A stretch of 64,000 bases of DNA from Rhipicephalus microplus (Eukaryota > Arthropoda > Arachnida > Ixodida > Ixodidae), in the NCBI RefSeq assembly GCF_043290135.1, contig NC_134710.1, positions 206,262,692 through 206,326,691 of the forward strand, read 5' to 3'. The notes under the pieces were generated by a model. It saw nothing but the letters and a program-made list of their open reading frames with translations, was not told where the DNA came from and ran no database searches. The translations under genes and the position numbers were made by a program. Below, piece after piece: positions 57,911 to 64,000 of this stretch (position 1 is the first letter of the stretch; each line of letters opens with the position of its first letter).

Positions 57911-58674
57911 ATCCTTGTCAACGCTTTCCAGATATACCTCAACGACACAGATTGCTGAGAAGCAGCGTTTCAGGATGTGCTACGTGGAGACACGAGCATT
58001 AAGGTGCTTTTGTAAGAACAATACAAACGCCAGAAAATGAACTGCATAGGCACGGTGGTAAATTATTCGACCACCCGAAAGAGAAAACACAGAAAGTTTT
58101 TGGGTGTGTCACGACCGTGTTCGAATAATTCATAATAACACATCGCGAAGAAGGCTGTTCGAAGAAATATTCAAATGCTTCGTAATGCCGCTACTTATAG
58201 AGTTACCCCCACCAAAAATGTGATGTATTATTACCGATGAAAAATACGCTCTGATATCATGAGCATAAAGTTTGCATTACACATTTTACGTCATTTACCT
58301 AAACATTCTTGCCGCTTTATGAAATCATGAAATACAATTAGGCATAACAAGAAAAAGAATATTTTTCAGCAGACGAGTAGGTGCTATATTTGCCACATGC
58401 AAGCTTGTTTCTATTCAGTCTATGGCACTCACTCGACTAAGCAAATCTTAGAGAATGAAATAGAGAGAGGGGGGGAGGGGGCTGCATGCTCGCTTTAGTG
58501 GTTAAAAAGCATAAAAGATTGAAAAAAAACGCTTCTTGAGGAATGCAACTTTGTTCCTACGGTCTATTGCAGTTCCCTTTATAAAAACGTTTCAAACCAC
58601 AATAGGAGAGTATGCTTAAGCGCCTGCCACATAACCATGAGAAATCATTGTCTGTTGCCTATTATCGAAAAGTA
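57911..58674. other. Upstream intron, unassigned
   Basis: Nothing recognised apart from a short G-rich run near 58470. Confidence 0.5.
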
Positions 58675-58914
58675 GCCCCACCGTGGTGGTCTAGTGGCTA
58701 ATGCACTCGGCTGCTGACCCGCAGGTCGCGGGATCGAATCCCGGCTGCGGCGGCTGCATTTCCGATGGAGGCGGAAATGTTGTATGCCCATGTGCTCAGA
58801 TTTGGGTGCACATTAAAGAACCCCGGGTGGTCGAAATTTCTGGAGCCCTGCACTACAGCGTCTCTCATAACCATTTGGTGGTTTTGGGGCATTAAACTCC
58901 ACATATCAATCAAT
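58675..58914 (+). mobile_element. Full-length SINE G
   Basis: GCCCCACCGTGGTGGTC to CACATATCAATCAAT. Target duplication ATTATCGAAAAGTA (58661-58674) and ATTATTGAAAAGTA (58915-58928). Confidence 0.93.
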
Positions 58915-58928
58915 ATTATTGAAAAGTA

Positions 58929-60199
58929 CCAAGTGCTTAAAATATTATCAGCTTCCACCCTGCCTATTCACTAATTTTACACCTAGCAAAGGCTGCCATG
59001 TGGAGGAACACAGTATACAGAGTACAGGTATATTAGGTGGGCTCATTTTACAAGTTGCGCACGCAGTACACTTCCTCTTGGCTGCAGCCATCACTGACCT
59101 ATCCTATGAAAAATGTATTTCTTGAATAACAGCAGCAATTATGAAAACTAACGAAGGTGTTTTCGAGGCCACATATGCCACAAGTGCAGTGGGCACGCTG
59201 AAACTTTTTAAGAGCACGTACCATAAGTGGCTTCTTTTTTTTATGCTGTCGCTATTTGTAGGAAGAAAACGTTGTCGTTGTAAATTATATGCGGCAGTGT
59301 CTTTCTAATGTTAATATAATAATATACCTTACCGATGGCAATGAGTAAGTCTCAAAATTTCTGTACATTTTTGAGAACACCAGAATGTACGTCCAGATAT
59401 GACTTACCTTCCACCCAAGTAGAGCTGCAGTTTACTAAATATTAAATATCTACGGTACAAACAAAAGTACACAACATGGTGTACAACAGCAAAATGGCCA
59501 CAGATTTCAAAACAAAGCCTCTATTAAGTGACTATTAGCTGTTATTGGCTGGGAGAAAACAGAGAATTTTCTACACTTTCTTCGCGGGCAGTAGTACATC
59601 ATCTTTCACGATACCTACATTAACAAGACGTTTACGCCATCGAAAACGCACATGTGAACAGTACCTCTCTTAATTTCATGAGCGTCAATGTGAACAATAA
59701 AATCCATCAGCAGCTAATAATTATTAACTGCTCCGGTGCCCTTTACGAACAAAACTGTCTTGATTTATTCCAGCCAAACAACAAATGAAAAGACTGCATA
59801 ACGAGGCAGTGTGGTTTTCCTGCAGTTTTCCCACAGCCAACAAAGCTTTAACAGTCACGCCACGTAATTATGGCATATAAAGCACGAAGTCTGCTGAGAA
59901 AGCCACGTCGTGCTCTTGTACGACTTCGTGGTGGCAGTTAGAGCGAGGTAGTTTAATATTAATGCTTTTAGCCGCACGAGTATGCCTAGCCTGAAAGACA
60001 TCAAGAACAATTCAAGTTAAACGCGTGCCTGAACGCCACGTAATTGGTGGCCCTTCAAATTGTGCGGTTTATATAACTGGATGAAAAAAAAAACAACTCT
60101 GACTAAAAATTGGTGGATCTCACGCATAGTGCCAATCAATGACATGCCAAGAACGAATGAGGAAGGTTGATATGTCACTTTAAAATTAGCCCGACGTTA
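58929..60199. other. Upstream intron, unassigned
   Basis: No exon or element recognised by eye. Confidence 0.5.
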
Positions 60200-60615
60200 C
60201 GAGGCGGACCTATATTATGCCGTACATGACTTCAATGTGCTGATTATCATGCTTGCACCTGTCATTTGTGTTCGTCGTCCATTCACGTCACGTAACACCA
60301 AATTTGGTATATGTGAAGCAAGGGAAACGGCCGCTAGCGCGCTATCAGCGCGATATGTAGTCATTTTTTAGATGACATGCATGTCATGATTATGTTTGAA
60401 CGTGTCTTTTACTTCGTCACACATTCACGTCACGTAATACCAAATTTGGTATATGTGAAGCTAGTAAAGCGGCCACGAGCACATAAGGAGCGTGGTATGC
60501 ATTCATATTCTTACACGACACGCATGCCATGATTATCATGTTTGCACCAGTCACATACATTCGTCATCCATTGACGTCCCGTAACACCAAAGCTGGTATA
60601 TGTTAATCTAGTTGA
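60200..60615 (-). repeat. Satellite array, ~145-bp unit, inverted
   Basis: Units marked by ATTCACGTCACGTAA at 60281 and 60423 and ATTGACGTCCCGTAA at 60570 (spacing 142 and 147) carry CCAAATTTGGTATATGTGAAGC. Same family as 15790-16435, reverse orientation. Confidence 0.88.
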
Positions 60616-60644
60616 GCCCTGTGGTGGGTGCGTGGATTTGAATC

Positions 60645-62760
60645 ATCATCGTCATCAACAACATCATCATCATCATCATCATCATCAGCCTGACTACGTC
60701 GACTGCAGGGCAAAGGCCTCTCCCATGTTCCGCCAGTGAACTTGGTCCTGTGCTTGCTGCTGCCAATTTATACCCACAAACTTCTTAATCTTATCTACCC
60801 ACCTAACCTTCCGTCTCCCCCTAACCCACTTGCCTTCTCTGGGAATCCAGTTAGTTAGTTAATAACCAGCGGTTATCTTGTCTAAGCGCTAGATGACCGG
60901 CCCATGTACATTTCCTCTTCTTGATTTCAACTATGATATCCTTAACCCCCGTTTGTTCCCCAATCCACTCTGCTCTCTTCTTGTCTCTTAAAGTTACACC
61001 TACCATATTTCTTTCCATTGCTTGCTGCGTCATCCTCAATTTAAGCGGAACCATCTTTGTAAGTCTCCAGGTTTCTGCTCCATAGCTAGGTATCCACAAG
61101 ATACAGCTGTTATATACCTTCCTCATGAGGGATAGTGGTAATCTATTTGTCATCATTTGAGAGTGCTTGCCAAATGTGCTCCACCACATTCTTATTCTTC
61201 TAGTTACTTCAACCTCATGGTTCGGCTCCACGGTTCTTACCTGCCCTAAGTAGACATAGCCTTTTACAACTTGAAATGGACTATTGCCTGTCTCGAAACG
61301 CTGCTCTCTACCAAGGTTGTTGTACATTACTTTCGTTTTCTGCACATTAATTTTAAGACCCACCTTTCTGCTCTCCTTGTCTAACTCCGTAATCATGAAT
61401 CGCAATTCATCCCCTGAGTTACTCAGCAATGCAATGTCATCGCCGAAGCGCAGGTTACTAAGGTACTCTCCATTAACTCTTATGCCTAACTGTTCCCACG
61501 CTAGGCCTCTGAAAACCTCCTGTTAACACGCGGTAAATAGTATTGGGGAGATTGTATCCCCCTGCCTTACACCCTTCTTGATTGGTAGTCTGTTGCTTTC
61601 TTTATTTAGTACTATGGTAGCAGTTGATCCCCTGTAGATTTCTTCCAGGATGTTTATATATGCTTCATCAACGCCCTGATTCCGCAGTGTCTGCATGACT
61701 GCTGATATTTCTACTGAATCAAACGCCTTCTCGTAACTGCTTTGACGCTTGCTCCATTTTTCAGAGCGTGTTCAATTCTCTCCATATTATACTTTCTTAC
61801 ATCGGATACCTCATGCTTATTAATCAACTTCGAAAGCTCTGCCAGTTATATTTTGTCTGTCGTACTTGAGACTTTCATGCTTTGACGCTTCTTAATGAGA
61901 TTTTTCGCTTCCTGGGAAAGCTTGCCAGTGTCCTGTCTAAGTACCGTGCCTCCAATTTCCACTGCACACTCCGTCATGATACTCGTCAGACTATCATTCA
62001 CTGTATCTACGCTAAGGTTGCTTTCCTCACTAAGAGCCGAGTACCTGTTCTGAAGCGAGACTCTGAATTCCTGTACTTTACCTCTCAGTGCTAGCTCATT
62101 GATTGGCTTCTTTCGTATTAGTTTCTGTCGTTCCTTCTTCAAGTATAGGCGAATTCGAGACCGTACCATTCTATGGTCATTCTATCGTACCTTGCCAACC
62201 ACTTCCCCATCCTGGACGATGCCTGGGTGTGCACACATTATAAAGTCTATTTCGTTCTTATTTTCACCATTAGGGCTCCTCCATGTTCACTTACGGTTTC
62301 CTCGTTTTCGATAGAAGGTATTCGAAATCCGTAAATATTGCGTTCTGCGAATTCTGCTAGTAGCTCTAGTAGCTCTCCTCTGGCATTTCTAGTAACAATG
62401 CCATAATCTCCTACTGTCTTGTCTCCAGCCTGCTTCTTCTCTACCTCTGCATTAAAGTCTCCCATTAGTATAGTTTACTGTGTTTTTACCTTACCCATTG
62501 CCGATTCCAAGTCTTCATAGAAGCTTTCAACTGAAGCGTCATCATGGCTGGATGTGGGCGCGTAAGTCTGTACCACCTTCATCTTGTATCTTTTATTCAG
62601 TTTAATTACGATACCTACCACCCTTTCAACAATGATATAGTATTCCTCGATGTTGCCAGCTATGTTTCTGTGAATTAGGAGCCCCATTCCCAGTTCTCTT
62701 CTGTGAGCCAAGCCCCGATAGCAAAGGACGTGCCCATTCTGTAGCACCGCTTGAATATCT
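60645..62760 (-). mobile_element. RTE-like LINE, inactive
   Basis: 62475-62747 and 62247-62465 encode endonuclease parts (VVQTYAPTSSHDD; MGDFNAEVEKKQAGD). 61846-62169 is the linker. RT shows VRQGDTISPILF, a stop, then FGDDIALLSNSGDEL near 61440; 60851-61429 holds the C-terminal part (YNSCILWIPSYGAETW; KRKCTWAGHLALRQDN). The (GAT)n tail is at 60648-60685. Several frameshifts. Confidence 0.9.
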
Positions 62761-64000
62761 TCTTCTTAACAGCGCAGTAACACTCATGGTCATTCCCTAT
62801 TAGTACAGCGCAGCATAATCTCTAGAGGACGCCTGACGTGTGTTTCCGGTAGAATCGAATTAACGTGTATACATGTCATACAAGAACGAAAAGCTCTTTG
62901 ACGTGGCTGCGGAATGACAGTGCATTTCTTTCCAATGACAGAAGACGTGCACGTGTATACAGGTGTCTGGTCGCTTGGTATTTGCTCTCAGGCAGCCAGC
63001 GCTGTTTCATAGGCATTGCATTATGAGCTAGTATAGCGTGGGAAGACGACCTCGCATATTTCCCTTGCGCATGGTATAAGTATCCCGTCACTCAGCTAAG
63101 CTGCAGATTTTGATGGGGCTAACGGTTCGATGCAAGACTTCCGGCGCAACTATACCAGTATCAGAAGGGCACTTTTTATAGCTATCAGGGCCAATCCAAA
63201 TCCAAATTCTTGATTGCGCTAACAAATTTTGTCACTGCTACGCGGTACTGCATATTCCAGATTGAGTTGGGCCTGGACGTCAGTCAAATAGCGAATATAC
63301 AGCCACATCACGTCACGCAGATTGCGATCGTTTTGATCCCAGTCAAACCTTATTGCGATGAAAAAAAGCGTGTCGCCGTAACAGGTATGGATCGACCCTG
63401 ATCGCGATCAAAGGTATTTGCCTGACACAAGCAAATGGCTTGAAGCAGGCAGCCAATTAAAGCACGCTCTTTCCAGTGCTTCCGTTTGGTTTTCGTTCTT
63501 TTAAATTACAATAGTGTCATACCTCACTTCTGATGCACTCAGTTTCATTTAACCAACCAATCAGAGACGCTGCCGACAAAGCCATGCGCCTAGTTTTTGC
63601 AAGGTCTACTACGCCTTCATTACAACCGCAGTCTCGGAACTACACAGATGATGCCACGTGAAACACAGCACCTGAAATACTGTATGATGACTTGTTTTTG
63701 CCATTCCCACAACTATCTTTTCCTTCCTCATTTCTTTTTCTTTTTCTGTTCCTTTTTTTAACCTCAGAACAAGGCTGAGACGTGGTTACCCAGCATTACT
63801 TTCACGCTTGTTACTTTTACGTCAGCGTATGCAAGAGTAAACAGAGCTACTTGCCACTCACGTTTATAAATCTTTCTCGTAGGATCTTTTTTTTTTCATG
63901 TGCGCGTGTACGGTCACCGCAGAAAACGACAATCACAGGCGACTATTGGCCACAACGGTTCTCTGTGCTTCTGTGGACACTTTACATTCGAATGGTTTGC
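62761..64000. other. Upstream intron, unassigned
   Basis: No ceramidase exon or clear element found to the end of the window. Confidence 0.5.

Noticed and set aside
46469..64000. Search for the N-terminal ceramidase exons
   Set aside because: No minus-strand stretch matched the expected GY..PGQ or RAF.VAD blocks with splice sites; they probably lie beyond the window.

Overview
The window is animal nuclear DNA, most likely from a hard (ixodid) tick. The evidence is intron-rich gene structure with GT/AG splicing, AT-rich introns, long simple repeats, and many copies of a tRNA-headed SINE that I recognise from memory as the Ruka-like tick family. Ty3/gypsy, CR1/jockey-like, RTE-like and Penelope-like retroelements fill much of the rest. 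There is no sign of a bacterial, viral or plasmid replicon. Species is not determinable here; a metastriate tick (Rhipicephalus or relatives) is an inference.

One host gene spans most of the window on the minus strand. It is a neutral ceramidase (ASAH2/CDase family), reconstructed by hand from 13 internal exons between 46468 and 1228. The exons sum to 1482 bases (494 codons), keep one reading frame through every junction, and carry the family's zinc-site and nucleophile motifs in order. The first coding exons lie beyond 64000 or were not found, and the C-terminal exons lie beyond position 1 or were not found. Almost everything else is intron.

Layout: 1-1227 is 3' intron with repeat relics. 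1228-1467 is exon 13. 1468-13522 is a 12 kb intron holding a degenerate repeat tract, a truncated LINE, and a young intact Ty3/gypsy element (6155-11708) sitting inside a SINE. 13523-25260 holds exons 12 to 7, with a large hairpin, microsatellites, a ~147-bp satellite array, a LINE tail and SINEs in the introns. 25261-33763 is an intron with a CR1/jockey-like LINE next to a decayed second gypsy element (28416-33350) that itself carries a SINE. 33764-46468 holds exons 6 to 1. 46469-64000 is upstream intron with three hairpins, two Penelope-like fragments in opposite orientation (one split by a terminal-inverted-repeat element that carries a SINE), a second array of the ~147-bp satellite and an RTE-like LINE.

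The ceramidase is expected to hydrolyse ceramide to sphingosine and fatty acid. The retroelements have no evident functional link to it; they explain the size of its introns. I found no gene cluster or new multi-gene system. The most unusual signals are the apparently identical-LTR gypsy with open gag and pol, the nested insertions with clean target-site duplications, several long near-perfect hairpins (one with a hammerhead-like sequence core), and the two opposed satellite arrays.
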